The translations under genes and the position numbers were made by a program. A model generated the notes under the pieces. It saw nothing but the letters and a program-made list of their open reading frames with translations, ran no database searches and was not told the origin of the DNA. A stretch of DNA of 64,000 nt, taken from positions 1-64,000 of the forward strand of contig JAJYCL010000013.1 in the NCBI GenBank assembly GCA_021778415.1. Direction: 5' to 3'. Below are positions 15,966 through 23,373 of this stretch, in pieces. Each line of letters begins with the position of its first letter. Within the stretch, counting starts at the first letter, position 1. Origin of the DNA: a bacterium (GTDB lineage: Bacteria > Vulcanimicrobiota > Vulcanimicrobiia > Vulcanimicrobiales > Vulcanimicrobiaceae).

Positions 15966-16109
15966 TCACGTGCCATTGCAATACCCCATTACATAGTTCG
16001 CAGTACCAGAGTTATAATAAAGAACACCCTCTGATCCATGTACCTCAATCTCGATTTTGCTATTTCCCGAAACTAACTCACCAGACCAGAACGATTTTTT
16101 TTTCCACAT
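15966..16109 (-). pseudogene. Putative immunity gene truncated by the IS end
   Basis: An ATG at 16107-16109 with GAAAGGAAC 6 bases upstream opens 47 codons of plausible protein (MWKKKSFWSGELVSGN, then EIEVHGSEGVLYYNSG). Its stop, TGA at 15966-15968, is the outermost three bases of the IS inverted repeat, so the reading frame was cut by the insertion. The ATG lies 14 bases after the stop of the toxin-like gene, which is the standard place for an immunity gene. The rest of the gene is not found beyond the other IS end. The family is unknown to me. Confidence 0.6.
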
Positions 16110-16123
16110 CGCAATGTTCCTTT

Positions 16124-16521
16124 CTAGGGTATGTAGTGAATGGGTATCCCCAGTCGGTCAAGGATTGGCTTCTCAATGTTTGTCCAAATGGATCCATTCT
16201 CGCGAATAACTGCAGTTACACCTCCCTTTGCGCCGCTCGCAAAATGTTTTGAAAGTGCTCCCCACAATTTACTTGCGAATATACTTCGTTGGAACACTTG
16301 GGGCAATTTATTTACTAGTCCCCCAAACGCGTTTGGCTTATTATACGCCCTCCGGTTCCGCGCGCTACTTGTGCAGCTTCGTCCATTGCGGCAAGCCTGT
16401 ATCCTGACCAGAACACACGGCCTACAGCGTGCCCAAAAGCGGCAAAGTTTTCCGCAGAGCCCATCGCCTTAGCAAGTGTCGAAAGCTCGGGGCCGCCTAA
16501 GAAACTCATGGTTCCGGCCAT
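16124..16521 (-). pseudogene. Toxin-tip-like gene with a single frameshift
   Basis: Two abutting frames, 16315-16521 and 16124-16306, join into one 132-residue protein if one G is added to the G5 run at 16319-16323. The product carries AFGHAVGRVFWSGYRLA, AAQVARGTGG, KLWGALSKHFASGAKGG and GSIWTNIEKPILDR. That pattern resembles C-terminal toxin tips of RHS/CDI-type polymorphic toxins; the exact enzyme class is not recognised. An ATG at 16521 follows AAAGG. The frame lies 43 bases after the DUF4265 gene. As written it is broken; a homopolymer sequencing error would make it intact. Confidence 0.5.
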
Positions 16522-16563
16522 GTAGCCTTTGAAAAAGGGAAGATTACGGAGCTGGATGATTCG

Positions 16564-17043
16564 TTATGGTATGAACGCAGTTTCGAACGTTAGAATACCG
16601 TCATGTTGCGCTTCCTGTAGAAGCGCTTCGATAACCCTTGGATCAAGAGAAGGCGGTGAGCCGATTGCGCGCACTCCTGTCGCTCCGTCGCCTTCCAGTG
16701 TGCAGCCCATATCTGCGAGCGAGTCGAAAAATTGTTCGGCAGTCGGATCGCCAGCGACGGTGCGAGCGACTGCGCGAAAAGTTGAAAATCCCGACCGTAC
16801 CATTACGGCTTCAAAAAGTCTCCGGCTTTTCGGACCATTTTCTGGTCTTGTCGACACGACATCATTTAGAGCTACATCAAATGCAAAAAGTGGCACATTT
16901 TTTATTCTGTACTGCGTATCGGTCACGAGTTCGGCCCAAAGCCACTCTATTTCATATGGGGGCCAATTCGTTCCGTCGTCCATTTTAAAGGACTCAAGTC
17001 TGACACCCAATTTAATGTTAGACGGATTTTGCTCATTAATCAT
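16564..17043 (-). CDS. DUF4265-family protein
   Basis: A 159-aa protein that matches DUF4265 from residue 28 or so: EIEWLWAELVTDTQYRIKN, then VPLFAFDVALNDVV and VMVRSGFSTFRAV. The function of the family is not established. Members are small, soluble and patchily distributed, and several occur near toxin or regulatory genes. Here it is the first gene of a short A+T-richer unit with a toxin-tip-like gene and its truncated neighbour behind it. The ATG at 17043 lacks a clear ribosome binding site but sits close to a promoter-like TTGAGT-18-TAGAAT. Confidence 0.8.
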   Translation of the reverse strand: MINEQNPSNIKLGVRLESFKMDDGTNWPPYEIEWLWAELVTDTQYRIKNVPLFAFDVALNDVVSTRPENGPKSRRLFEAVMVRSGFSTFRAVARTVAGDPTAEQFFDSLADMGCTLEGDGATGVRAIGSPPSLDPRVIEALLQEAQHDGILTFETAFIP

Positions 17044-17056
17044 TTTGGTATCTCAA

Positions 17057-17086
17057 ATTCTAGCATGAGCTGGCCAAGCCACTCAA
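17057..17086 (-). promoter_or_regulatory. Promoter candidate for the DUF4265 gene
   Basis: On the minus strand TTGAGT (17081-17086) and TAGAAT (17057-17062) are 18 bases apart. The expected transcription start near 17050 leaves a leader of about 7 bases before the ATG, much like the vapBC promoter, which shares the TAGAAT -10 box. Confidence 0.5.
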
Positions 17087-17232
17087 ATGGGGAGCTCGCT
17101 CCCTTTGATGCATTGCATGATCTACAGAACAGCACAAGGCCGACGAGCGCTCGCATTCCGGGTACGCATAACTGGAGGCAACTGTATCGCAAGATTTCTC
17201 AGCCACCACTTTAGTCAGTGGCTCAAGATTGT

Positions 17233-18582
17233 TCACACTTGCGCTAGCGTGGCGATTTTCGTGGCGAGATTGTTGGCGAGCGTGTGGATCGTTGTTGCAT
17301 CGTCGCCTTCGATCATCACGCGAATCAGCGGCTCCGTACCCGATGCTCGCACAAGGAGTCGGCCGCCGGAACCCAAGGCTTCGTTCGTAGCATCAATCGC
17401 CTCGCGAACGGCCGGAAGTTCCATTGCGCCTCTGCTCGCTACGCGGACGTTCACCAACACTTGCGGTGCGATAACCAGATCCGACGCGGCATCGTGCAAG
17501 CGTTGTCCGCTGCGTGCAAGAATCGAGAGTAGCGTGACTGCGGTCATCGGCCCGTCGCCCGTTGTGTTGCGGGCGAGATCGATGACATGTCCCGATTGCT
17601 CACCCCCCAGCGTATATCCATGTTCGCGCATGCGTTCGAGCACGTAGCGATCACCGACGGCCGTCCGTTCAAGGCGAATATCGCGAGCAGCGAGCGCGCG
17701 CTCCAAGCCCACGTTTGCCATCACCGTCCCGGCGACCGTCCGATGTGCCAGCGTTCCGAGCTCTGCCATCGCACTGGCAATGATGAGCAATACGTGATCG
17801 CCGGTGATAATGGCTCCCGTTTCATCCACGAACAGCGAACGATCGGCATCGCCGTCGAACGCAATTCCAATAACACGCTCGTGCCCGTGAGCGCGAAGCG
17901 CTCGAACTTCATGCTGCAAGGCACCCATATGCGTTGCGCCCGATTCGACATTGATGCGAGCACCATCGTTTGCACAATGCAATTCGTGCACGGAAGCACC
18001 CAGCTTGCGTAACACATACGGCCCAACGGCATACGCAGCACCGTATGCCGCGTCCACAACGACTTCAATCCCGCGAAGATCCGAACCCGCGTCTTGCAAG
18101 GCCTGGTAGTAATGCCGGCCAAGATTCTGCGCGATACGTGCCTGCCCCACATCGATTCCCGTCGGGCGCGGCCGCGTATCATCGTGCATCGCCGCCTCGA
18201 TGGCATCTTCTGTTGCATCGCTTAACTTAAATCCGTCGGCACCGAAAAATTTAATGCCGTTATCCGCAACCGGATTGTGCGAGGCGGAAATCATCGCCGC
18301 AGCTGCTGCACCTTCGCGCACGGCAACCATCGCCACGCCCGGCGTTGGAAGAATGCCGACGCTGACCACATCGCGCCCAGCCGACGTGATCCCGGCGGTG
18401 AGTGCTGCTTCAAGCATTGTTCCGGAGCAACGTGTATCGCGGCCGACGAGAATCGGGCGCGAGCGCTCTGCTTCTGCCGCCAGAACGACGGCGACGGCGC
18501 GCCCAAGCGAGAATGCAATTTCCGGCGTGAGTTCCGTATTGGCGACGCCGCGAACACCATCGGTTCCGAAAAGCCGACTCAA
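17233..18582 (-). CDS. glmM: Phosphoglucosamine mutase
   Basis: GlmM converts glucosamine-6-phosphate to glucosamine-1-phosphate on the way to UDP-GlcNAc for peptidoglycan. The 449-aa protein begins LFGTDGVRGVAN. The phosphoserine loop is SASHNPVADNGIKFF (serine near residue 100), the metal site is DGDADR near 245, and the C-terminal phosphate loop is RASGTEPLIRVM near 417. The start is the TTG at 18580-18582, overlapping the cdaR stop as TTGA. Operon position behind cdaA and cdaR is the classic arrangement, in which GlmM can bind and restrain CdaA. Confidence 0.96.
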   Translation of the reverse strand: MSRLFGTDGVRGVANTELTPEIAFSLGRAVAVVLAAEAERSRPILVGRDTRCSGTMLEAALTAGITSAGRDVVSVGILPTPGVAMVAVREGAAAAAMISASHNPVADNGIKFFGADGFKLSDATEDAIEAAMHDDTRPRPTGIDVGQARIAQNLGRHYYQALQDAGSDLRGIEVVVDAAYGAAYAVGPYVLRKLGASVHELHCANDGARINVESGATHMGALQHEVRALRAHGHERVIGIAFDGDADRSLFVDETGAIITGDHVLLIIASAMAELGTLAHRTVAGTVMANVGLERALAARDIRLERTAVGDRYVLERMREHGYTLGGEQSGHVIDLARNTTGDGPMTAVTLLSILARSGQRLHDAASDLVIAPQVLVNVRVASRGAMELPAVREAIDATNEALGSGGRLLVRASGTEPLIRVMIEGDDATTIHTLANNLATKIATLAQV

Positions 18583-19247
18583 TGGTGCGTCCCCGTGGCT
18601 TTCACGAATGGTATTCGCACACGCACAAGATTGGGAGCGACTTGAACATTTTCAATTTGTGCGCCGAGCGAATCGACTGCCACCGGACGAATCATTACGT
18701 CGAGATCCTTTGCTGTGTTTTGTAGTGGGACATCGACGCGAACTGCGGCAATCGATGCGAGAGCACTTGTCGGCCCACGAACATCAACGCTGGCCGGATC
18801 AACGGTTGCGCTTCCGACGGCGATGCCCGTTGGCACGCTTCCGATATAGTGAATGACGACGGCTTGGGTTCGCGCCTCCATGCGTTCGATATCGAGTGAA
18901 ATGGATGCCGGAGAAAGCGATTGCACCGCAATATTCGGCGCGAGAATCTCCACGGGCGTAACGTGCATACCTGGTGCGATCGCACTCAAATCGACGACCG
19001 CGCGAATCGCTTGCGCCGGCGGGAGCGTTTCGCCTTGTTTTAGCGAGATGGTGACGCTTGCTTGTTGCTGGCTCACGTGCGTTGCAATATAGCCATTTGG
19101 CAAGTTTGAAAACACAATCGGCACCGTGATACGTTCATTCCCATGCGTCGTGCTTGAGCCCGCGGCAAAACGAACGTAGGCCCATCCCAACAGAGCGAGC
19201 GCGACGGAAAGAAGTTTAAGTGCGAAGTTCTTGCGGATGATCTGCAT
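18579..19247 (-). CDS. cdaR: YbbR-domain protein CdaR, c-di-AMP cyclase regulator
   Basis: A 222-aa membrane-anchored protein with one N-terminal helix (about residues 9-28) and two YbbR repeats outside (about residues 40-120 and 125-210). The second has VGSATVDPASVDVRGP, as expected. CdaR modulates the membrane cyclase CdaA. Two YbbR repeats is short; some homologues carry four. The start at 19247 overlaps the end of cdaA by 32 bases, and the stop overlaps the glmM start, so all three are coupled. Confidence 0.9.
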   Translation of the reverse strand: MQIIRKNFALKLLSVALALLGWAYVRFAAGSSTTHGNERITVPIVFSNLPNGYIATHVSQQQASVTISLKQGETLPPAQAIRAVVDLSAIAPGMHVTPVEILAPNIAVQSLSPASISLDIERMEARTQAVVIHYIGSVPTGIAVGSATVDPASVDVRGPTSALASIAAVRVDVPLQNTAKDLDVMIRPVAVDSLGAQIENVQVAPNLVRVRIPFVKATGTHH

Positions 19248-20112
19248 TGGTTGTTTCGTCTAGCGATGGTTTTGAGGGAAAAAGGCGTGCGCGAATGTGC
19301 AGCCAGAGATCGTTTGCACTGTTCCGTTCCGGCGCGTGTCGTCGAGTCGCCGACAGTAAATAGGTGAGCAATGCCCCTTCATTTTCAAATGGACGCGAGA
19401 GTTTTCCCTCGCGGGCAACGCAAATCGCTCCCGATTCTTCGGAGATCACAATCACAACGGCGTCCGTTTGCTCCGAAAGGCCGAGTGCCGCGCGATGTCG
19501 TGTTCCATAACGTCGCTCGCCACGCGGCTGATCGGCCAACGGCAGCAAACAACCGGCAGCAAGAATGCGATCATCGCAAAGAATCGTCGCTCCGTCGTGC
19601 AGCGGTGAGCGGTGAGAAAAAAGCGAAATGAGTAACTCATTGCTGATCAGGGCGTCCAGCGGCGTTCCCGATTCTGCAAAATCCTTGAGTCCGCTTTGCT
19701 GCTCGATGACCATCAAACCGCCAAGACCCAAGCTCGAGAGGGCAAATGCAGAACGGCACGCGGCGGCAAGCGAGGGATCGGCGGAACGCATCGGATGCCG
19801 GGCATCATCGGCGTCGAGACGAAAAAGGCCGCCGCGCCCAAGTTGTTCGAGCACACGACGAAGCTCAGGCTGAAAGACAATGGGCAGCGTGACCGCCGCG
19901 CCGACGACGAGCAATTGCAGAATCGATCCCAGGAGGTTCAAATGCAGCAACTTCGCCAAGGCCAAAAGGCCGACAAGGACGAGAATGCCTGAGAGTATTT
20001 GCACGGCACGCGTGCCGCGAATCAGCAACAACGTATAATAGATCAGCACCGATGTTGCCACAATATCGAGCACGTCGAAGACGCCGATATGCGCGAGCCA
20101 CTGCTCAATCAT
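19216..20112 (-). CDS. cdaA: Diadenylate cyclase CdaA
   Basis: CdaA joins two ATP into the second messenger c-di-AMP at the membrane. Three hydrophobic helices (about residues 14-31, 37-56 and 62-80) precede the DAC domain. The catalytic motifs are intact: HDGAT (DGA at 173-175) and GTRHRAALG (RHR at 205-207). The C-terminal tail is about 45 aa longer than the shortest homologues. It overlaps the upstream hypothetical gene by 8 bases. The product should be sensed by the riboswitch at 3855-3972. Confidence 0.96.
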   Translation of the reverse strand: MIEQWLAHIGVFDVLDIVATSVLIYYTLLLIRGTRAVQILSGILVLVGLLALAKLLHLNLLGSILQLLVVGAAVTLPIVFQPELRRVLEQLGRGGLFRLDADDARHPMRSADPSLAAACRSAFALSSLGLGGLMVIEQQSGLKDFAESGTPLDALISNELLISLFSHRSPLHDGATILCDDRILAAGCLLPLADQPRGERRYGTRHRAALGLSEQTDAVVIVISEESGAICVAREGKLSRPFENEGALLTYLLSATRRHAPERNSANDLWLHIRARLFPSKPSLDETTNADHPQELRT

Positions 20113-20467
20113 CGAAGCCCGCCTTCTTCAACTGAACTTCAATCATACGATCCGCGGTGATTTCCGGCGCCTGCAACCCTTCGGCGGCAATTCGCGCGAG
20201 CATGTCATCAGAGAGCGGCTCGTAGAACGACATGGCCGCATGGGCTCCCGGCGAGGCGAGTAACGACGCGTCGATGACGGCGCGGAGCAATCGCGCGGAA
20301 AAGTGCGGCTCCTCACAGGTGAGTTCAATATTTCCATCGTCGAGCGTTGCGGCCGAAATGAATGCCAGGCCCCCCGGGCCGGCAAGCGCGCGATAGACCT
20401 GCGAAGCGGCTTGTGGCGGCGTAACGCGAAGAGAGAGTTCGATGGGCACTTTGCGATTGTTACACAT
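20105..20467 (-). CDS. Hypothetical protein at the head of the cdaA operon
   Basis: A 120-aa protein, not recognised. It alternates strands and helices (VPIELSLRVTPPQAASQVYRAL, then GNIELTCEEPHFSARLLRAVIDAS), somewhat like small ferredoxin-like folds such as Pcc1, but the match is too weak to name. It starts at ATG 20465-20467, 21 bases from the divergent rsgA start, and overlaps cdaA by 8 bases. Tight coupling to cdaA suggests a role linked to c-di-AMP or wall synthesis; this is inference only. Confidence 0.6.
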   Translation of the reverse strand: MCNNRKVPIELSLRVTPPQAASQVYRALAGPGGLAFISAATLDDGNIELTCEEPHFSARLLRAVIDASLLASPGAHAAMSFYEPLSDDMLARIAAEGLQAPEITADRMIEVQLKKAGFDD

Positions 20468-20488
20468 GCGCCAGCCGCACTCTTGCGC

Positions 20489-21394
20489 ATGACCCAGGCC
20501 TTAGTGGTTGCGACCGGGCGCAATAGCGCATGGGTGGCAATCGACGGCCAGAACGCAACGGTCGTCGCCGATATGCGCCGCACGCGAGGCCCCCGTACCA
20601 TGCCCGTTCCCGGAGATCGCGTCACGATTACGACCCACGAAGCTGGGCGCGTTGTCATCGACGCGATCGAACCACGCAGCTTCACCCTGGAACGCGAATC
20701 CCTCGATGGACGCAAAAAAATTATGGCTGCGAATGTCGATCTGCTCGTTGCCGTCGTTGCACTTGCCGATCCGTCGCCACGCCTGGTCACGCTGGATCAG
20801 TTGCTGGCCTTTGCCCACATGCATGATCTGCCGGCAATGGTCGTCTTCACCAAACCCGATCTCGCCGATGCTGTGGAGCAAGCACGCCTGGTCGCCCTCT
20901 ATACCGGGATTGGCTACGCCACCCTCATTTGCGATCCCAAGCACAATATCGGCATCGACGCGTTTGCCGCGAAGCTCCTCGGCCGTCATGCGCTCATGGC
21001 CGGCATGAGCGGGGTCGGCAAGAGTTCGCTCTTTTTGCGCTTGGGGGGCGACGGCCCGGTCGGCGAGGTATCGCGCTTTGGGATGGGCCGTCAGACGACG
21101 AGCGCCGCCCGCCTGGCGCGCCTCGGCGACGGCTTTCTCATCGACAGCCCCGGCATCAACGAGTTTGGCCTCGGCCGCATCGATCCCGAAGCCCTCAGCC
21201 AGGGCTTTGTTGAGTTCGACGGCCTGCTCGGAAGCTGCCGTTTTACGGACTGTAGCCATACCGTCGAGCCCAACTGCGCCATTCGCGAGGCGCTCGATCA
21301 GGGCCGAATTGCTCCTTCACGCTACGAATCGTATCGCCGCATCCTTTCCGGCGATGCCGAAGTCGAAACCGAACTGGAAAGCGACGAGGGCTAG
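20489..21394 (+). CDS. rsgA: Ribosome small-subunit GTPase RsgA
   Basis: A circularly permuted GTPase that matures and checks the 30S subunit. In the 301-aa protein an N-terminal OB fold (about residues 1-65) precedes the GTPase, with G4 TKPD at 121-124, G1 GMSGVGKSS at 172-180 and G3 DSPG at 219-222. The zinc motif is C250-x4-C255-x-H257-x5-C263, exactly the family spacing. The ATG at 20489 is preferred to an upstream in-frame start inside the divergent gene. It shares a 21-base divergent gap with the cdaA operon and is followed by rpsT. Confidence 0.96.
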   Translation: MTQALVVATGRNSAWVAIDGQNATVVADMRRTRGPRTMPVPGDRVTITTHEAGRVVIDAIEPRSFTLERESLDGRKKIMAANVDLLVAVVALADPSPRLVTLDQLLAFAHMHDLPAMVVFTKPDLADAVEQARLVALYTGIGYATLICDPKHNIGIDAFAAKLLGRHALMAGMSGVGKSSLFLRLGGDGPVGEVSRFGMGRQTTSAARLARLGDGFLIDSPGINEFGLGRIDPEALSQGFVEFDGLLGSCRFTDCSHTVEPNCAIREALDQGRIAPSRYESYRRILSGDAEVETELESDEG

Positions 21395-21491
21395 GGTACT
21401 TTTGTCGCCCCTGCTGGCACTAGATTCCTGTGGGCGCTTATGGTAAAATGGCGCCTGTTGTCCTCATTCCACGCGTACTAAGGAGTCCACG

Positions 21492-21821
21492 TTGCCGAAC
21501 ATTAAAGCTGCCGAGAAATGGGTCAAAGTCTCCGCCAAGCGCACCAAGCGTAATTTGGATACGAAGACGCGCCTCAAGACCCTTTTCAAAAAGGCGGCCC
21601 TTACCGGCGATGCGGCTGCGGGTGTCGTTGTCGAATCCGCTCTCGATAAAGCTGCCACCAAAGGCATCATTCACCCGAATAAGGCTGCGCGCAAGAAATC
21701 GCGCCTCGCAGCTGCGGTGAAACGAGCCGCCTCGGCGCCTCCGAAGGCAGAAAAACCGACTCGAGCCAAAGCCAAATCGGCGGGCACGAAAGCCAAGACC
21801 ACGAAGAAGGCCGCGAGTTAA
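21492..21821 (+). CDS. rpsT: 30S ribosomal protein S20
   Basis: S20 binds 16S rRNA early in 30S assembly. The 109-aa protein starts MPNIKAAEKWVKVSAKRTK, with the basic helical core to about residue 82. It then carries an extra Ala/Lys-rich tail (about 27 aa) beyond the usual 85-90 residue length. The start is TTG at 21492, with AAGGAG at 21480-21485. TTG for rpsT is notable, because rare starts on S20 are also used in other bacteria for autoregulation. The terminator hairpin overlaps the stop. Confidence 0.95.
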   Translation: MPNIKAAEKWVKVSAKRTKRNLDTKTRLKTLFKKAALTGDAAAGVVVESALDKAATKGIIHPNKAARKKSRLAAAVKRAASAPPKAEKPTRAKAKSAGTKAKTTKKAAS

Positions 21822-21839
21822 CTCGCGGCTTCTTTCTTT
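21808..21839 (+). terminator. Rho-independent terminator of rpsT containing the stop codon
   Basis: GCCGCGAGTTAACTCGCGGC (21810-21829) is a perfect 20-base palindrome whose centre includes the rpsT stop codon TAA (21819-21821). TTCTTTCTTT follows. The last codons, encoding KAAS, are thus part of the hairpin. Confidence 0.9.
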
Positions 21840-21850
21840 AGTGGGTCCAT

Positions 21851-23086
21851 TTGAGTACGATTCTCCCTAGCTACGATGAAGATCCCCGTGCGGCATTTAT
21901 TCGCGCGATGGCGCGTGAACTTCACCTTGCCGGTGTCGCAACCGACGCCTTAGAGCAAACCCTCGATGATGTCGCCGCGACCATTGGGCTTGAGGCGCAA
22001 GTGCTCGCGTTTCCAACCTATCTCATGATTGCCGTCGGCCCTGAACACGATCAGCATCTCACGATGTTGCGCTTGCCGCCGGGCTCGGTATCGTTGCGCA
22101 AAATTTCTTTGCTTAACGATATTTATGATCGCCTGCGCGAAGGCAAGATCGATTATCTCATCGCCACACGGCTCTTGAGCGAACTCGACGAGCACTGGCC
22201 GCCCATTGCCCTATGGCTTCGCATTCCCGCTCTGATGATGATTGGGATCGGCGTTGCAATCATTCTCGGTGCATCGTTGCACGAAATCATCGTTGCCGGC
22301 GCCATCGGCGCGGTGACTGGGAGCCTCTCGATGCTCGCGGCGCGCTATAGCTTAATGGCCCGATTATTTGAAGTCGCCGCCGCATTTGCGGCAACGCTGA
22401 TCGTCGCGATTTTTTCGCTCTGGTATGGACGAACCGATGTCTACGTTTCAATTATCGCCGGTGTGGTCGTTATTCTGCCCGGGTATTCCTTGACGCTCGC
22501 CTTGCATGAACTCGCCAATCGCGATCTTGTCGCCGGCGTCGCGCGTTTAGGAAAAGTGATGTCGACGTTGTTCGCCTTAGGTTGCGGTGCCTTATTAGGA
22601 TTTGCCGTCGCCGGTCCGTGGTTGGCCTCGAGTGGAGCGATTCGGCCGCATCCGGTCTCGATGACCTGGTGGCTGCTCGCCGTCGCGCTGATGGCTTCCG
22701 GATTATGCATTGATCTTGATGCTCGTCGACGAGATATCGGCTGGGTTGCCGCCGCGTGTTTTTTTGCTATTGCGACATCGCACGTCATCGGCGGATTACC
22801 GGTGCATCAAGTCGCTGCGTTTCTTTCCGCCTTTGTTTGCGGCGTCGTGGCGAACCTTGGTGCGCGCTTTTTGCGCGTCCCGCAACCGGTCATGCTCGTA
22901 CCCGCCGTGATTGTTCTCGTTCCGGGAAGTCTGAGTTATGAATCGGTGTTGTTCGCGTTTCAAAATCACATCGCCGATGCGTTAACCATCGGTGCGAACG
23001 CAGCAAGCGCAGCGATCCAAATCGTCGCCGGCCTTCTTCTCTCGCAACTCCTTATCACCAGCTCCCCACTCCGCGGCGAACAATAA
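21851..23086 (+). CDS. ThrE-family threonine/serine exporter
   Basis: A 411-aa membrane protein of the ThrE/DUF1212 family. These proteins export threonine and serine, or small polar amino acids. The N-terminal soluble part (about residues 1-110, with ARELHLAGVATDALEQTLDDVA) is followed by about ten helices in two groups: PPIALWLRIPALMMIGIGVAIIL onwards (five), then SMTWWLLAVALMA onwards. The last part, PVMLVPAVIVLVPGS, is characteristic. The start is TTG at 21851, 11 bases after the rpsT terminator tract. Both halves are fused in one chain, which is the common bacterial form. Confidence 0.88.
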   Translation: MSTILPSYDEDPRAAFIRAMARELHLAGVATDALEQTLDDVAATIGLEAQVLAFPTYLMIAVGPEHDQHLTMLRLPPGSVSLRKISLLNDIYDRLREGKIDYLIATRLLSELDEHWPPIALWLRIPALMMIGIGVAIILGASLHEIIVAGAIGAVTGSLSMLAARYSLMARLFEVAAAFAATLIVAIFSLWYGRTDVYVSIIAGVVVILPGYSLTLALHELANRDLVAGVARLGKVMSTLFALGCGALLGFAVAGPWLASSGAIRPHPVSMTWWLLAVALMASGLCIDLDARRRDIGWVAAACFFAIATSHVIGGLPVHQVAAFLSAFVCGVVANLGARFLRVPQPVMLVPAVIVLVPGSLSYESVLFAFQNHIADALTIGANAASAAIQIVAGLLLSQLLITSSPLRGEQ

Positions 23087-23091
23087 CTCTG

Positions 23092-23372
23092 TCAAGCTGA
23101 GGAGCGAGCGCCCTTCGAGACGCGCACTGCGTGCGCTCCTCAGGGTGACAGAGAGGCCCTTCGAGACGCGTGCTTCGCACGCTCCTCAGGGTGACACAGT
23201 GCTGTCATGCTGAGGAGCGATGCGCAGCATCGCGTCTCGAAGCATCATCAGAACGGAGCACGCGGAGCGTGCAACCTTTTGGGGGCCCCTTCGAGACGCG
23301 CATTGCATGCGCTCCTCAGGGTGACAGAGAGGCCCTTCGAGACGCGCATTGCATGCGCTCCTCAGGGTGACA
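23092..23372. repeat. Cluster of GAGGAGCG-family palindromic repeats
   Basis: CCCTTCGAGACGCG...GCTCCTCAGGGTGACAG recurs four times or more, twice with identical inner GCATTGCATGC. A reverse-orientation unit TGTCATGCTGAGGAGCGATG lies at 23213-23240. Each unit is a near-palindrome flanked by its complement, the same family as at the left window edge. The array fills the space between two genes that converge here, and the last unit reaches within a few bases of the priA stop. Confidence 0.9.
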
Positions 23373-23373
23373 G

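Larger units (their letters stand above)
14988..15968 (-). mobile_element. IS3-family insertion sequence, internally deleted
   Basis: The ends are the inverted repeat TGACCTGAGGTGGC at 14988-15001 and its complement at 15955-15968. Inside are an intact orfA and a broken orfB, both on the minus strand. At 981 bp the element is well short of the usual 1.2-1.5 kb of the family. No target-site duplication flanks it: CAC lies on the left and CGT on the right. This suggests an adjacent deletion or recombination after insertion. OrfA resembles the IS407-like branch. Confidence 0.92.

Noticed and set aside
14980-15975. Target-site duplication around the IS3 element
   Set aside because: Flanking bases differ (CAC left, CGT right), so no duplication can be claimed.
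15953-16252. 99-codon plus-strand frame near the IS right end
   Set aside because: It is the antisense of the truncated immunity gene and the end of the toxin-like gene; composition is not protein-like.
20303-20488. Upstream in-frame start of rsgA
   Set aside because: It lies inside the divergent hypothetical gene; the N-terminal OB fold begins correctly at the ATG at 20489.
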